From an uncultured Pseudoxanthomonas sp. (GTDB lineage Bacteria; Pseudomonadota; Gammaproteobacteria; Xanthomonadales; Xanthomonadaceae): 64,000 nucleotides of DNA. The DNA lies in contig CAMPIO010000002.1 in the NCBI GenBank assembly GCA_946886405.1, positions 17,379 through 81,378 on the forward strand, read 5' to 3'. Shown one piece after another: positions 18,917 to 27,952 of the stretch. The notes beneath the pieces are model-generated. The model was not told where the DNA came from and did not search any database. It saw only the letters and a program-made list of their open reading frames with translations. Both the position numbers and the translations under genes were made by a program. Each line of letters starts with the position of its first letter. The first letter of the stretch is position 1.

Positions 18917-21120
18917 TTGGAACGCGGCGTGTTCAGGGGTTCCAGCGCGCGGAAACGCTTGCCGTACTCGTCGGTCAGGTCGTTGGCTTCCTGCGGGTTG
19001 CGCACGATGGTCGGCGTGAGCAGCACGATGACTTCGCTGCGGTCGCTGCTGCTGGTCTGCCGACCGAACAGGCCACCGACGATCGGCAGGCGGCTCAGCC
19101 CGGGGAACCCGCGCGAGCCCTTGGTCGCGCCATCGCTGATCAGGCCTGCCAGCATCACCGTATTGCCCGCCTCCACTGCGACCTCGGTCTTGAAGCGGCG
19201 CGTGTTGATGCGCACGTTGCCATTGTCGTCCGGAACGTCGCCCGGCGTGCTGACTTCCTGCACGATGTCGAGGAAGACGATGCCATCCTTGGTCACGCGC
19301 GGCCGCACCTTCAGGATGATGCCGGTATCCAGATACTGCACCTGACTGTACGTGTTGTCGGTACCCAGCCCCGGATTGACGGTCACCGACGAGATCGGGA
19401 TGCGGCTGCCGACGTTGAGGGTGGCTTCGACGTTGTTACGCGCGAAGATCGAAGGCGTCTGCAGCAGGCGTACGTCGGTGACCTCGTCCAGCGCTGAAAT
19501 GATTGCCGCTGCGTTGCGGCCAAGGAAGGTCCAGCTGGCACCGGGATTCACGCCACCGACCGTGCTGCCGGCAATGTTGCCGGCCAGCTGGCTCCAGGTG
19601 CTGCGACCGACGGCATCGGGAAGGCCCGCATCGGTGACCGCACGCTCGAAGTACCAGTTGACGCCGTAGCTGAGGTCGCCGGTCAGCGACACTTCGGCGA
19701 TCTGCGCTTCGATGTGCACCTGCATCGGCATCACGTCGAGTTTGTCGACCACCTCGCGGATCGACTGCCAGGCACTGGGACTCGCGCGCACCAGCAGCGT
19801 ATTGGTTTCCTCCACCGCCGCGACGCCGACGCGGTTGCCGTCGACTTCCAGCGTCACGGCGCCGTTGCCGTTGTCGCGCTGGTTGAGCGAAAGCGATCCG
19901 CTGCCGAGGCCGCCGCCACTGGAACCGCTGCTGCCACTGCTGCCACCGAAATCGACGCTGCCGCCGTTGCTGTTCATGCCACCATCGTTGATCTGCACGG
20001 GATCCGTACCCGGCATCAGCGACGTGTTGCCGGCACCACCCGTCGATCGGCTGTCGCCATTGCTTCCACCGCCGGAGGAGCCGAACACTTCCGCCAACCG
20101 CTGCGCGAGTTCGCGCGCCTTGATGTACTTGAGCTCATACGAGAACAGACGGCTGCCCTCACCCGCGCCGTCGATGCGCTCCAGCCATTGCTGGATCTGG
20201 TCCAGGTACGCCGGCTGCGGCGTGATGACGAGCACGGCGTTGGCGCCTTCCAGCGGCATGAAGCGGAACATGCCGGCGCTGGGCGTCTTGCTGTCGTTGC
20301 CGAACACTTTCTCCAGATCCGCAACCACTCGCGTGGCGCGGCCCGACTGCAACGGGAACACGCCTACCGACATGCCGGACAGCCAGTCCACGTCGAAGAT
20401 CTCGACAGTGCGCAGGTAGTTTTCCAGCTCGGTGCGGGTGCCCGCGAGCGTGATGACGTTGCGGGTGCCGTCGACGTTGACGATGGCGTTGGGTCGCGCG
20501 TACGGCTCCAGCACCTTCTTCATTTCGCTGGCCGAGATGAAACGCAGCGGCACCACGCGCACTTCGTAGCCACGCGCATTGGAGGCAGGACCGGTGCGCG
20601 GCGCCACGCTGCCGGCCAGCGCCTGGTCGGCCGGAATGATGTTGTAGCGCCCACCGCTGTAGACCAGGCGCGCGTTGTTCCAGCCCAGCACCATCTCCAG
20701 CAGGTTGAGGGCTTCGGCGGGCGAGACCGGCTTGGGCGTGCCCAGCGTCACCGTGCCCTGCACGCCCGGCGCGATCACGTAGTTCTGCCCCAGCATGTCG
20801 CCGAGGATCGCCTTGACCACGGCATGCACGGACTCGCCTTCGAAATTGAAGGTGGCCGACCCGCTGCTGGCGCCGCCCAGTGACGGCAGCGGCGCACTGG
20901 CTGCACTGCGGTTGATCATCTGCCCGTTGCCGCGGCGGATCTGCGCCTGTGGCCCGGCCACGGGGACTTCACCCTCCTTCAACGGCGTGGTCTGCGCATT
21001 GCCAGCGACGACCCCGCCGGTCTGCGTGCCCGCGGTACGGCGCACGTCGGGCGACGGCGCGCTGGCGCATCCGGCCAACAGGCCCAGACAGAGGGAAAAC
21101 AGGATCACACGTAACGTCAT
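18913..21120 (-). CDS. gspD: Type II secretion secretin, lipoprotein (XpsD/GspD)
   Basis: This 735-residue outer-membrane channel protein has a lipoprotein signal peptide ending in the lipobox LLAGC, then N0 and N1-N3 ring domains with a Gly/Ser-rich loop (about 360-410), and the secretin barrel (about 470-680). The secretin signature VPDDNGNVRINTRRFKTEVA near residue 650 and LLTPTIVRNPQEA near the end are present. The lipobox means it is acylated and may reach the outer membrane by its own anchor. It is the tenth gene of the minus-strand secretion run and starts 9 bases after gspN. Its stop overlaps the next glycosyltransferase start. Confidence 0.95.
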   Translation of the reverse strand: MTLRVILFSLCLGLLAGCASAPSPDVRRTAGTQTGGVVAGNAQTTPLKEGEVPVAGPQAQIRRGNGQMINRSAASAPLPSLGGASSGSATFNFEGESVHAVVKAILGDMLGQNYVIAPGVQGTVTLGTPKPVSPAEALNLLEMVLGWNNARLVYSGGRYNIIPADQALAGSVAPRTGPASNARGYEVRVVPLRFISASEMKKVLEPYARPNAIVNVDGTRNVITLAGTRTELENYLRTVEIFDVDWLSGMSVGVFPLQSGRATRVVADLEKVFGNDSKTPSAGMFRFMPLEGANAVLVITPQPAYLDQIQQWLERIDGAGEGSRLFSYELKYIKARELAQRLAEVFGSSGGGSNGDSRSTGGAGNTSLMPGTDPVQINDGGMNSNGGSVDFGGSSGSSGSSGGGLGSGSLSLNQRDNGNGAVTLEVDGNRVGVAAVEETNTLLVRASPSAWQSIREVVDKLDVMPMQVHIEAQIAEVSLTGDLSYGVNWYFERAVTDAGLPDAVGRSTWSQLAGNIAGSTVGGVNPGASWTFLGRNAAAIISALDEVTDVRLLQTPSIFARNNVEATLNVGSRIPISSVTVNPGLGTDNTYSQVQYLDTGIILKVRPRVTKDGIVFLDIVQEVSTPGDVPDDNGNVRINTRRFKTEVAVEAGNTVMLAGLISDGATKGSRGFPGLSRLPIVGGLFGRQTSSSDRSEVIVLLTPTIVRNPQEANDLTDEYGKRFRALEPLNTPRSK

Positions 21121-21129
21121 GCCGGCACT

Positions 21130-21951
21130 CTACTGTGTCTTGCCGGGCGTTGCCGGCGGCGTGGTGGGTTGCGTCTGCTGCTGCCGCAACTGGGCGCGGC
21201 GCTGCTCGATGCGTTGGCGGATGGCTTCCATCTGGTCGTCCGTGGTCGCAGCGGGCGTGGAAGGCGCCGTCGATGAGGGTGAAGGGGTGGGTGCCGGCAT
21301 GTGTACCGGGCCTGGCGGCGATGCCACGGTAGGCGTGGCGGCGGGCGCATTGTTGCCCCCGGTGGTACGTCCACCCGGTGTGGCCGGCGGTGCGACGGCC
21401 GCTGCGGGCGGTACGGTGGCCGGTGTAGCTGCGACGGGAGAGGGTGGTTGACCTCCCGCACCGTCGAACACGCGCAGTTCCATCTCGCGACGACCTTCCG
21501 GACCATCGAACACGGCACGGCGCGGACCGAGCTCGACCAGTCGCCAGCCCGGGAAGCCGGCCGGCGCATCGCCCACCTTCACCCGCACGCCCTCGCCGCC
21601 TTGCGCGGGCTGCACGATCGCCAGTTCCAGGGCCGGCGTGATCAGCACGCTGGTCAGCACCAGATCGAAGGTCGGCGCCGCGGCCGCTTCGCCGGACAGG
21701 AAGAACGGTTTGGGGCGACGGTCTTCGGAGAACAACGGGCGCCCCCCTACATCCGCATACTGGTTCAACGCGCCCAGCCGTTCCGGCGGGCTGGCAGGCA
21801 GGCGCGGCAAAGCCTGCACCAGGGCCGGATCGGCCGGCAGCGGCGTGATGCGGCTGCCCAGCCCGAACAGGGCCAGCAATGCGGCCAGCACCGCCCAGCC
21901 CGCCACGACGGCGAGGATCCAGGTGCGCACACCCCAGTTGTCAGCGCGCAC
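21130..21951 (-). CDS. gspN: Type II secretion protein N (XpsN), GspC-like
   Basis: This 273-residue bitopic inner-membrane protein has one N-terminal helix (about 9-29), a GspC/N-like periplasmic HR domain (about 60-160; LSGEAAAAPTFDLVLTSVLITP and LVELGPRRAVFDGPEGRREMEL), a Pro/Ala-rich linker, and a Gln/Arg-rich helical tail (QMEAIRQRIEQRRAQLRQQQ). In xanthomonads XpsN takes the GspC place in linking the secretin to the inner membrane with XpsL and XpsM. The GTG start overlaps gspM by 11 bases. Proline-rich linkers of this type span the periplasm. It is placed between M and D, the order of the Xanthomonas operon. Confidence 0.85.
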   Translation of the reverse strand: MRADNWGVRTWILAVVAGWAVLAALLALFGLGSRITPLPADPALVQALPRLPASPPERLGALNQYADVGGRPLFSEDRRPKPFFLSGEAAAAPTFDLVLTSVLITPALELAIVQPAQGGEGVRVKVGDAPAGFPGWRLVELGPRRAVFDGPEGRREMELRVFDGAGGQPPSPVAATPATVPPAAAVAPPATPGGRTTGGNNAPAATPTVASPPGPVHMPAPTPSPSSTAPSTPAATTDDQMEAIRQRIEQRRAQLRQQQTQPTTPPATPGKTQ

Positions 21952-22561
21952 CGGACGGCTCCTGGGTCACCACCGGTGACGGCTTGAGGTATCCGTACAG
22001 GTCGAAATTCACGTCCAGTCCGCCGGCGCCGCTTTCGCTGGCCTGGTAGGCATAGCGCTGCGCCAGGATGTTGAGGTTCTCGACGAACAGGCGCGGACTG
22101 CCGGATTCCAGCTGGTGCAGCACCGACGCCAGTTCCGGTGCGCCGCAATTCAGCCGCACCTGCACGACCACGCGCGGGTAGATTTCCCGGCCGGCGACCG
22201 CCAGCGGCGACTGGTTGGCAATGGCGCAACTGCGGTTGCCGGGGCTGGCCTGCCTGACGACGGTTTCCAGCCGCTGCACCAGGCCGGCGGTCGCCAGCTC
22301 GACCGTCGCTTCCGGCAGGAAGCCCGGGCGTTGCGCTTGCTGCGCCAGCGCAGCGGTGAGTTCGCGCTGCACCTGCGGTGCCTGCTGCAGTTGGGTGCGG
22401 ATGCGAAGTTCGCGTTCGCGCAGTTCGTCCACGCGCGCGCCCACTTCCTGCATCGGCACGGTCCACCAGGGATGCACGAGCACGGCGTAGCCCAGCAGCA
22501 GCGCCGCCAGCAGCAACGCCAGCGCCAGCCAGCGGTCGCGGTCAGTCACGGCCAGCGGCAT
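21941..22561 (-). CDS. gspM: Type II secretion protein M (XpsM)
   Basis: This 206-residue inner-membrane protein has one helix (about 12-32, LALALLLAALLLGYAVLV) and a periplasmic coiled-coil (about 40-70, VGARVDELRERELRIRTQLQ) followed by a ferredoxin-like domain with VVQVRLNCGAPELASVLHQL. It acts in the L-M-N platform that couples the ATPase to the pseudopilus. The family is poorly conserved, so the call rests on topology, length and its place between gspL and gspN. It overlaps gspL by 20 bases and gspN by 11. Confidence 0.85.
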   Translation of the reverse strand: MPLAVTDRDRWLALALLLAALLLGYAVLVHPWWTVPMQEVGARVDELRERELRIRTQLQQAPQVQRELTAALAQQAQRPGFLPEATVELATAGLVQRLETVVRQASPGNRSCAIANQSPLAVAGREIYPRVVVQVRLNCGAPELASVLHQLESGSPRLFVENLNILAQRYAYQASESGAGGLDVNFDLYGYLKPSPVVTQEPSGAR

Positions 22562-23681
22562 TGGCGCCTCCTTGCGTCGCGGCAGCCGGATCCTGCTTGC
22601 CCAGCAACTCGGCCGTCATCGTGAAGCGGTCCATGCGCGTGCGCGGATCGGGCTGCAGTGCGCCACTCAACGCGGGATTGCGCCACAACGGCGAGCCTTG
22701 CAGGCGCGCGACCAGCCCCGACGCTTCCGGGCTGAAGCCGATCAGCGTCAGGCGGTCGCCTTCGATGGCGAGTTTTTCCAGATAGGTGTTGTCCGGCAGA
22801 CGCTTGGTGACTTCATCCATCACCTCAAGCGCCGTCGGCCGGCGTGCGCTGGTCTGGTTGAGGGTGGTGGTGCCGGCGACGAGATCGACGAGTTGCTGCC
22901 GTTGCGCGGCCACCTGCCGCGCTGCCTCTGCACGGCTCTCCACCTGTGCCGCGAAGGCATCGGCGGCAGCGCGCCGGTTGTCCAGAACCGCCCACGCCGC
23001 GAACACCAGCGCCACGACGGCCACCGTCGCCAGCGCCACGTGCAGGCCACGTCGCGGCGCCTGCCTTGCGACGCGCGATGCCTCGGGCAACAGGTTCACG
23101 CCCAGCGGTGCACCGCTCGCGTCCTCCACATCCGCGCCCGCCAGCCCGTCGGCCAGTGCACCCAGGCGGGACAGGCCGTCGACGAAGGCCGCTTTCTGCA
23201 CCGCCGCCAGTTCGACATCGAGCTGCGCGTCCTCGCGCACACCCAGGACGCGCGCATCGAAGCACGCATCGTTCACAGTGAAGGGGGTCTGCCGGTCGAG
23301 TTCGAATGTCAGCACATCGCGCAAGCGATCCGCCGCTGCCGCCGGCAGCAGCAGACGGCGACGCAACGCCATGCCTGCGGGCACCAGCCACCAGCGCGGC
23401 AGGTCGGCCAGCCGGCTGCCGAGCAAGGCACGCAGTTCGTCGGGGGTCACCGTGGCCGGGAGTCGCGCGAGCGGATGCCGCTGCGTGCCTTCCAGCCAAC
23501 TCATCTTGATCTCGTCGTCCTGCCGCTGGAACAACAGCCGGTCACCCGTCAGCCCCAGCACCACGCGCCAGCGCGCCGGCAACCAGATCGCCAACGCGTG
23601 CCCCCACCACGCGAAGAAGCTGCGTGGCCCGGGACCGAGCCGTGCCCGGAACCGCTGCAAGGTGTCGCGTACGCCGCTCAT
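22542..23681 (-). CDS. gspL: Type II secretion protein L (XpsL)
   Basis: This 379-residue protein has an N-terminal actin-like cytoplasmic domain (about 1-200) that binds the ATPase GspE, one membrane helix (about 222-240, [19 protein letters not shown]), a coiled-coil, and a periplasmic ferredoxin-like domain. The second half resembles PilN (for example [22 protein letters not shown] and [18 protein letters not shown]). It recruits the ATPase encoded by the distant gspE to the membrane platform. The ATG overlaps the gspK stop (ATGA). Confidence 0.9.
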   Translation of the reverse strand: MSGVRDTLQRFRARLGPGPRSFFAWWGHALAIWLPARWRVVLGLTGDRLLFQRQDDEIKMSWLEGTQRHPLARLPATVTPDELRALLGSRLADLPRWWLVPAGMALRRRLLLPAAAADRLRDVLTFELDRQTPFTVNDACFDARVLGVREDAQLDVELAAVQKAAFVDGLSRLGALADGLAGADVEDASGAPLGVNLLPEASRVARQAPRRGLHVALATVAVVALVFAAWAVLDNRRAAADAFAAQVESRAEAARQVAAQRQQLVDLVAGTTTLNQTSARRPTALEVMDEVTKRLPDNTYLEKLAIEGDRLTLIGFSPEASGLVARLQGSPLWRNPALSGALQPDPRTRMDRFTMTAELLGKQDPAAATQGGANAAGRD

Positions 23682-24529
23682 TGTGGTGACGCTCCCTCCT
23701 CCCAGCGCAACAAGGTATAGGCCGAACCCGGCACCGGGCTGGCTCCCGCGCGCACCACCGTCCGCACCGACGCTTCGCGGCCATCGGCCAGCCGCGCACG
23801 GCTCTCGATACTATACGTGCCGCTGCCGGTGCCGACGAGTTGCGGGCTGCCGGTGACGCCGGTCGCATTGCGTTGCGCCAGCCATGCCGTCGCATCCACG
23901 CCCATGGCCTGCAGCACCGGCCCCTGCGCGTACGTCGCGTCCGGCTGCCCGCGACCGGAATACAGGGTCAGGAACGGCGCAAGGCGCGCATACAGATCGG
24001 GGGTCATGCCCAGCACCTGTTCGACTTCCGCGATGGTCTCGAAAGGCGCGTCCTTGGCGCCGTAGTCGCGCCCTGCCGACGCGTAGTCGCCATCTTCGGC
24101 ACCGCCGACCGGTTGTGTGAGATTGTCGGCATCCCGCCAATCGATGATCGCCGCCGCGAGCGCATCGCTGACATCGGCGGGCTGGCCGAGTGCCTGCATC
24201 AAGCGCGACAGCAACGGCACGTCAGCCTGGTTGAGGTCGACCTTCCCGGTCTCGTCCACGATGCTCACCTGCACCTGCTGACCATCGAACGTCCACGCGT
24301 AGGCGCGGCCGTTGGGTTGCCAGTGCGTTTCCGGATTGCGGTCCGCCACACGCACCAGCGCGTACTCGATGCCGGCGCGCGCTATCTCCTGTGCGATCGC
24401 GCCCTGGCTGCCCACCCGGCCCTGCAACGCTTCCATCCGCGCGGTCAGCGCATACGCGCCGACCAGCGCCGTGAGCAGCGCCACCAGCCACAGCACCAGC
24501 AGGAGAGCGGCTCCGCGCATGCGCTTCAT
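23678..24529 (-). CDS. gspK: Minor pseudopilin GspK (XpsK)
   Basis: This 283-residue protein is the large minor pseudopilin that caps the pseudopilus tip. It has a short leader MKRMRG followed by the hydrophobic helix [18 protein letters not shown] without the Glu at position 5, as expected for GspK. The large globular domain contains [20 protein letters not shown], a helix-hairpin-helix-like SAM region and [19 protein letters not shown]. It works with GspI and GspJ as a tip complex, all encoded next to each other. It overlaps gspJ and gspL by 4 bases each. Confidence 0.93.
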   Translation of the reverse strand: MKRMRGAALLLVLWLVALLTALVGAYALTARMEALQGRVGSQGAIAQEIARAGIEYALVRVADRNPETHWQPNGRAYAWTFDGQQVQVSIVDETGKVDLNQADVPLLSRLMQALGQPADVSDALAAAIIDWRDADNLTQPVGGAEDGDYASAGRDYGAKDAPFETIAEVEQVLGMTPDLYARLAPFLTLYSGRGQPDATYAQGPVLQAMGVDATAWLAQRNATGVTGSPQLVGTGSGTYSIESRARLADGREASVRTVVRAGASPVPGSAYTLLRWEEGASPQ

Positions 24530-25194
24530 GGCAGCACCGGACTCGCGCCACCCGGCAGCAATCCCCCCCCCGCACCGCCCTCGCTGCGCGCCAGCGTCAC
24601 CACCAGATCCGGCCAGCGACCACCCTTCATCGCCACCATTTCCACCTTCACCTGCAGTGGCAGCATCTCCGAGGTTTCCCAGCGGTCCTGCCACGGGCCC
24701 AGCCGGTTGTCCGCATCCAGGCCGCGATACCGGAAGCGCACCGAGCGGAGCCCATCGGCAAGCCGTTCCGCGCGCTGCCCGCGCGCCGCGAGATCGATGT
24801 CCTCCAACGACGCGTCCGGACGGGCGACGGCGAAGGCCACCTGCAGCTGCCCCTCCTCGTCCGCGACCAGCTCGTGCAGGTAAGGTCCGCCGTAACCGAG
24901 ATAGTCCGGCAGGTCCGCCACGAACCGCATGCGCTGCGGTGTCCCGATGAAACGCGCCTGACGCAGCGTGCCGCGGTCGGTCGCGAACACGATGGGCTGC
25001 GCCGACGCCAACCGCGCGCGCAGGTAACCATGCACCGCCCGCATGCGCTCGCTGGCCTGCGCCATGTCTTCGCCACGCGTCACCACTGCCGTGGACGAAC
25101 GCAGCGTCGCGAATGCGAGTGCCAGCCCGGCCGCGAGCAACACCAGCGCCAACAACACTTCGATCAGGGTGAAGCCTCGCGCAGGCGTCCGCAT
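24526..25194 (-). CDS. gspJ: Minor pseudopilin GspJ (XpsJ)
   Basis: This 222-residue minor pseudopilin has the prepilin site [21 protein letters not shown], with cleavage after Gly and Glu at position 5 of the mature protein. The globular domain contains [16 protein letters not shown] and [13 protein letters not shown]. The start shares a base with the gspI stop. It binds GspI and GspK at the pseudopilus tip. Confidence 0.93.
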   Translation of the reverse strand: MRTPARGFTLIEVLLALVLLAAGLALAFATLRSSTAVVTRGEDMAQASERMRAVHGYLRARLASAQPIVFATDRGTLRQARFIGTPQRMRFVADLPDYLGYGGPYLHELVADEEGQLQVAFAVARPDASLEDIDLAARGQRAERLADGLRSVRFRYRGLDADNRLGPWQDRWETSEMLPLQVKVEMVAMKGGRWPDLVVTLARSEGGAGGGLLPGGASPVLP

Positions 25195-25625
25195 CACGGC
25201 GACACCGCCTGGTTGATGTCGCGCGGCGCCAACCGCAGCGTGCGCCATTGCATCGCCTGTGCCCGCTCGTCGCCCCAGCGCACGACGAGGCGCACGTCGA
25301 GAAGTTGCGGCGCGCCCGGATCGAGCTGTGCCCGCGCGGCGAGCGGATCGGAGAACGGCGCGATGTCGAGTTGCCACCGGTAACGATCGCCTTCGAAGCT
25401 GCCCTCCCGACGTCCCGGTTGCAGCACGTCGCCCGCACCCAGTTGCGCCAGCAGGGACTGCGCATGCAACGTCGCGCGACTGCTGTCCGCCGATTCGCGC
25501 ACCTGCCGGCTCGCCCCCGACAGCGATCCCAACAACAGACTGAGCGCCAGCGCCAGCAGTGCGAATGCGACGATGACTTCGAGCAGGGTGAAGCCCCGTT
25601 GGTGGCGGCGGTTCGGCGGCGTCAT
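25194..25625 (-). CDS. gspI: Minor pseudopilin GspI (XpsI)
   Basis: This 143-residue minor pseudopilin has leader [11 protein letters not shown] followed by [20 protein letters not shown]. The prepilin-peptidase site and Glu-5 are intact. The globular part ends in [14 protein letters not shown]. It starts inside the gspH stop (ATGA) and forms the tip with GspJ and GspK. Confidence 0.92.
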   Translation of the reverse strand: MTPPNRRHQRGFTLLEVIVAFALLALALSLLLGSLSGASRQVRESADSSRATLHAQSLLAQLGAGDVLQPGRREGSFEGDRYRWQLDIAPFSDPLAARAQLDPGAPQLLDVRLVVRWGDERAQAMQWRTLRLAPRDINQAVSP

Positions 25626-26134
25626 GGCGTCCGCACCTCGTCGCGCAGCAATCGCGTCTCACCGGTCAGCCAGGCCACGTCGATGCTCCACGCGGCCGTC
25701 CCGGCGGACAAGGTGATGCGACCACCGGTGGAACCACCATCCGGGAAGAACAGGATGGCGCCTTCGCCTGCCCGCACCTGCGCCTCGCGCACGCCGGTGA
25801 AGCGGACCGACAGCGCACCATCGATCTCGCCACGACGATCACCCGCCGCCTCCCACGCATGTACGCGTGGATCGATCCGGAAACGCTGCGGCTGCCCGGT
25901 CGCGATGGCGCGCGCCCGCGTGTAACGCAGTTGCGCGGCGACCTCCTTGGATTCCGAGCGAAGCCGCATGCCGTCCATGCCACCGGTGAACACCATCGCC
26001 GCGAGAATCCCCGCCGCCGCGATCAAGGCCAGCACCAGCAGCATCTCGAGCAGTGTGAAACCGGCTGTCCGCGCGCGCGCGACGGCGGGCCCGCAAGCCG
26101 GCGGCAGGAACACGGGAGCGACGCGGCGCACCAC
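25622..26134 (-). CDS. gspH: Minor pseudopilin GspH (XpsH)
   Basis: This 170-residue minor pseudopilin has an unusually long basic leader (about 25 residues) before G-FTLLEMLLVLALIAAAG, with Glu-5 present. The body has SESKEVAAQLRYTRARAIAT, the common GspH/FimT helix. GTG 26134 gives the full frame, which starts 17 bases after gspG; a shorter start is possible but none is well placed before the leader. It joins the major pseudopilin fibre to the tip. Confidence 0.9.
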   Translation of the reverse strand: MVRRVAPVFLPPACGPAVARARTAGFTLLEMLLVLALIAAAGILAAMVFTGGMDGMRLRSESKEVAAQLRYTRARAIATGQPQRFRIDPRVHAWEAAGDRRGEIDGALSVRFTGVREAQVRAGEGAILFFPDGGSTGGRITLSAGTAAWSIDVAWLTGETRLLRDEVRTP

Positions 26135-26151
26135 GGCGGCGGTTGCCGCGC

Positions 26152-26586
26152 TTACTCGTTCCTGATGTCCGCGTCGACGCTGTCGCCACCGGCCTTGCCG
26201 TCGGCGCCCAGGCTGACCAGATCGAAGCGCTGCGTCTCACCCGGGATGCGGTATTCGATCGGATTCTTCCATGGGTCCTGCAACTCGCTCTCCTTCGCGT
26301 ACGGGCCCAACCAACCGCTCGCGTTGCCCGGATTGGTCACCAGGTCGGACAGCTGCGCCGGATATCGGCCCGTGTCCAACTGGTAGGTTTCGATCTTGCC
26401 GGCCAGTGTCTGCACCTGCGACTGCGCCAGCTTCACCTTGCCGCTGTCGGCGCCGCCCATCACGCGGCTGCCCACCAGCACGAGAATGCCGCCGATCAGC
26501 ACCAGCACGATGATGATCTCGAGCAGGCTGAAACCCTGTTGGGAACGCGGGGAGTGGAACGCAGTCATCGGGCGCGGGCGGGACAT
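26152..26586 (-). CDS. gspG: Major pseudopilin GspG (XpsG)
   Basis: This 144-residue protein is the main subunit of the T2SS pseudopilus. It has the cleavage motif SQQG-FSLLEIIIVLVLIGG, then the family's DSGKVKLAQSQVQTLAGKIE helix, YQLDTGRYP, DPWKNPIEYR, and a C-terminal calcium-binding loop GADGKAGGDSVDADIRNE. ATG 26586 is used; ATG 26568 also gives a full prepilin leader and cannot be excluded. It follows gspF after 23 bases. Confidence 0.94.
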   Translation of the reverse strand: MSRPRPMTAFHSPRSQQGFSLLEIIIVLVLIGGILVLVGSRVMGGADSGKVKLAQSQVQTLAGKIETYQLDTGRYPAQLSDLVTNPGNASGWLGPYAKESELQDPWKNPIEYRIPGETQRFDLVSLGADGKAGGDSVDADIRNE

Positions 26587-26609
26587 GGTGGCGGACTCTC
26601 CAGGAATGC

Positions 26610-27824
26610 TCAGTTGATGGCGCCGGTCAGATCGTACAGCGGGACCAGCACGGCGATGATGACGACACCGACCACCGCCGCCAGGATCAGCGTGATGGCG
26701 GGGACGAGGGCGGCCAGCATACGGTCCAGCACCTGAGCGGTTTCCTGCTCGAAGGTTTCGGCCGTCTTCAGCAGCATGCCGTCGAGGGCACCCGACTCCT
26801 CGCCCACCTGGACCATCTGCAGGGCCAGGCGCGGAAAGCGCTTGCCCTTGCCCAGCGAGGCGGACAACCCATGTCCGTTCTTCACATCCTCGGCCGCCAC
26901 ATCGACATCGGCGGCAAGGGCACGGTTGCCCAGCACGTTGCGGGCAATGCCCAGGGCGGTCAGCAGCGGGACACCGTTCTTCAGCAGCGTGCCCAAGGTG
27001 CGCGCAAGACGGGCGGTCTCCAGGCGGGCCACCAACGGGCCCACCAGCGGACGACCCAGCAGCCACGCATCCAGACGGCCGCGGAAAGCAGGATCCCGGC
27101 GGCGGCGGCCGAACCACAGCAGGACCAGCGCAGGAATCGCGACCAGCACGAACCAGAAGTCGCGCACGAACGCGCCCACCCACAGCACCCCGCGCGTGAA
27201 CCACGGCAGCGCCACATCCAGGCTCTCGTACATCACCGCGAACTGCGGCACCACGTATCCGAGCAGGAACAGCAGCGCGAAGCCGACCACGACCAGCAGG
27301 ATGGCGGGATACACCAGCGCGTTGACGACACGCCCCTTCAGCGCGCGACTGCGTTCCAGGTAATCGCCGAGCCGCTGCAGGGTATCGTGCAGGCTGCCAC
27401 CGGCTTCACCGGCGCGCACCATGTTGATGTACAGCCGCGAGAACAGGCCATGCTGCCGATCCAGCGCCGTGGACAGCGGCGCACCGCCGCGAACGGCATC
27501 GCGGATGTCGGTGATGACGCGACGCGCTTTCTCGTCTTCCGGCAGGTCCAGCAGGATCCCCAGCGCGCGGTCCAGCGGTTGTCCGGCACCCAGCAGCGTC
27601 GCGAGTTGCTGGGTGAACTGCACCAGCCGGTCGCCCGCGAAGGCATTCGGTCGCCACAGTTGTCCCAGGCTGCGTGTACCCCCCGCCACGGCCAGTGCGG
27701 CTTCGACCGGCAGGTGGCCCTGCTCCTGCAGGCGCGCAACCACGTCGGCATCGCTGGCGGCCTCCATCTGGCCGTCCAGCATTTCACCGTGTGCGTTGAG
27801 GGCTTTGTAGCGGTAGAGCGGCAT
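26610..27824 (-). CDS. gspF: Type II secretion inner-membrane platform protein GspF (XpsF)
   Basis: This 404-residue protein has three membrane helices and two homologous cytoplasmic helical domains (about 65-190 and 270-390). Motifs seen are MPLYRYKALNAHGEMLDGQ at the start, VQFTQQLATLLGAGQPLDRAL, MVRAGEAGGSLHDTLQRLG and, repeated in the second half, MVQVGEESGALDGMLLKTA, the paired GE motifs of PilC/GspF. It anchors the GspE ATPase and assembles pseudopilins. In Xanthomonas, gspE directly precedes gspF; here a protease gene precedes gspF and gspE is about 8.8 kb away. Confidence 0.95.
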   Translation of the reverse strand: MPLYRYKALNAHGEMLDGQMEAASDADVVARLQEQGHLPVEAALAVAGGTRSLGQLWRPNAFAGDRLVQFTQQLATLLGAGQPLDRALGILLDLPEDEKARRVITDIRDAVRGGAPLSTALDRQHGLFSRLYINMVRAGEAGGSLHDTLQRLGDYLERSRALKGRVVNALVYPAILLVVVGFALLFLLGYVVPQFAVMYESLDVALPWFTRGVLWVGAFVRDFWFVLVAIPALVLLWFGRRRRDPAFRGRLDAWLLGRPLVGPLVARLETARLARTLGTLLKNGVPLLTALGIARNVLGNRALAADVDVAAEDVKNGHGLSASLGKGKRFPRLALQMVQVGEESGALDGMLLKTAETFEQETAQVLDRMLAALVPAITLILAAVVGVVIIAVLVPLYDLTGAIN

Positions 27825-27906
27825 ACCGGCGGGCAGAGGGGCAATGCGCCAAGTTACCGTATTCCCCCGTCGACCGTCATGCGCGGCGATCACGCTCCGG
27901 AACGGA

Positions 27907-27930
27907 ACGGCCCCGGTCTCCCGGGGCCGT
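27907..27930 (-). terminator. Hairpin between the protease gene and gspF
   Basis: A perfect 10-bp inverted repeat ACGGCCCCGG / CCGGGGCCGT with a 4-base loop lies 22 bases after the protease stop, so it probably ends the protease mRNA and separates it from the gspF operon. On the minus strand it is followed by a weak T-rich patch (TTCCGTTCC). Confidence 0.6.
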
Positions 27931-27952
27931 CGCACGGCATCACGCCGGAAGG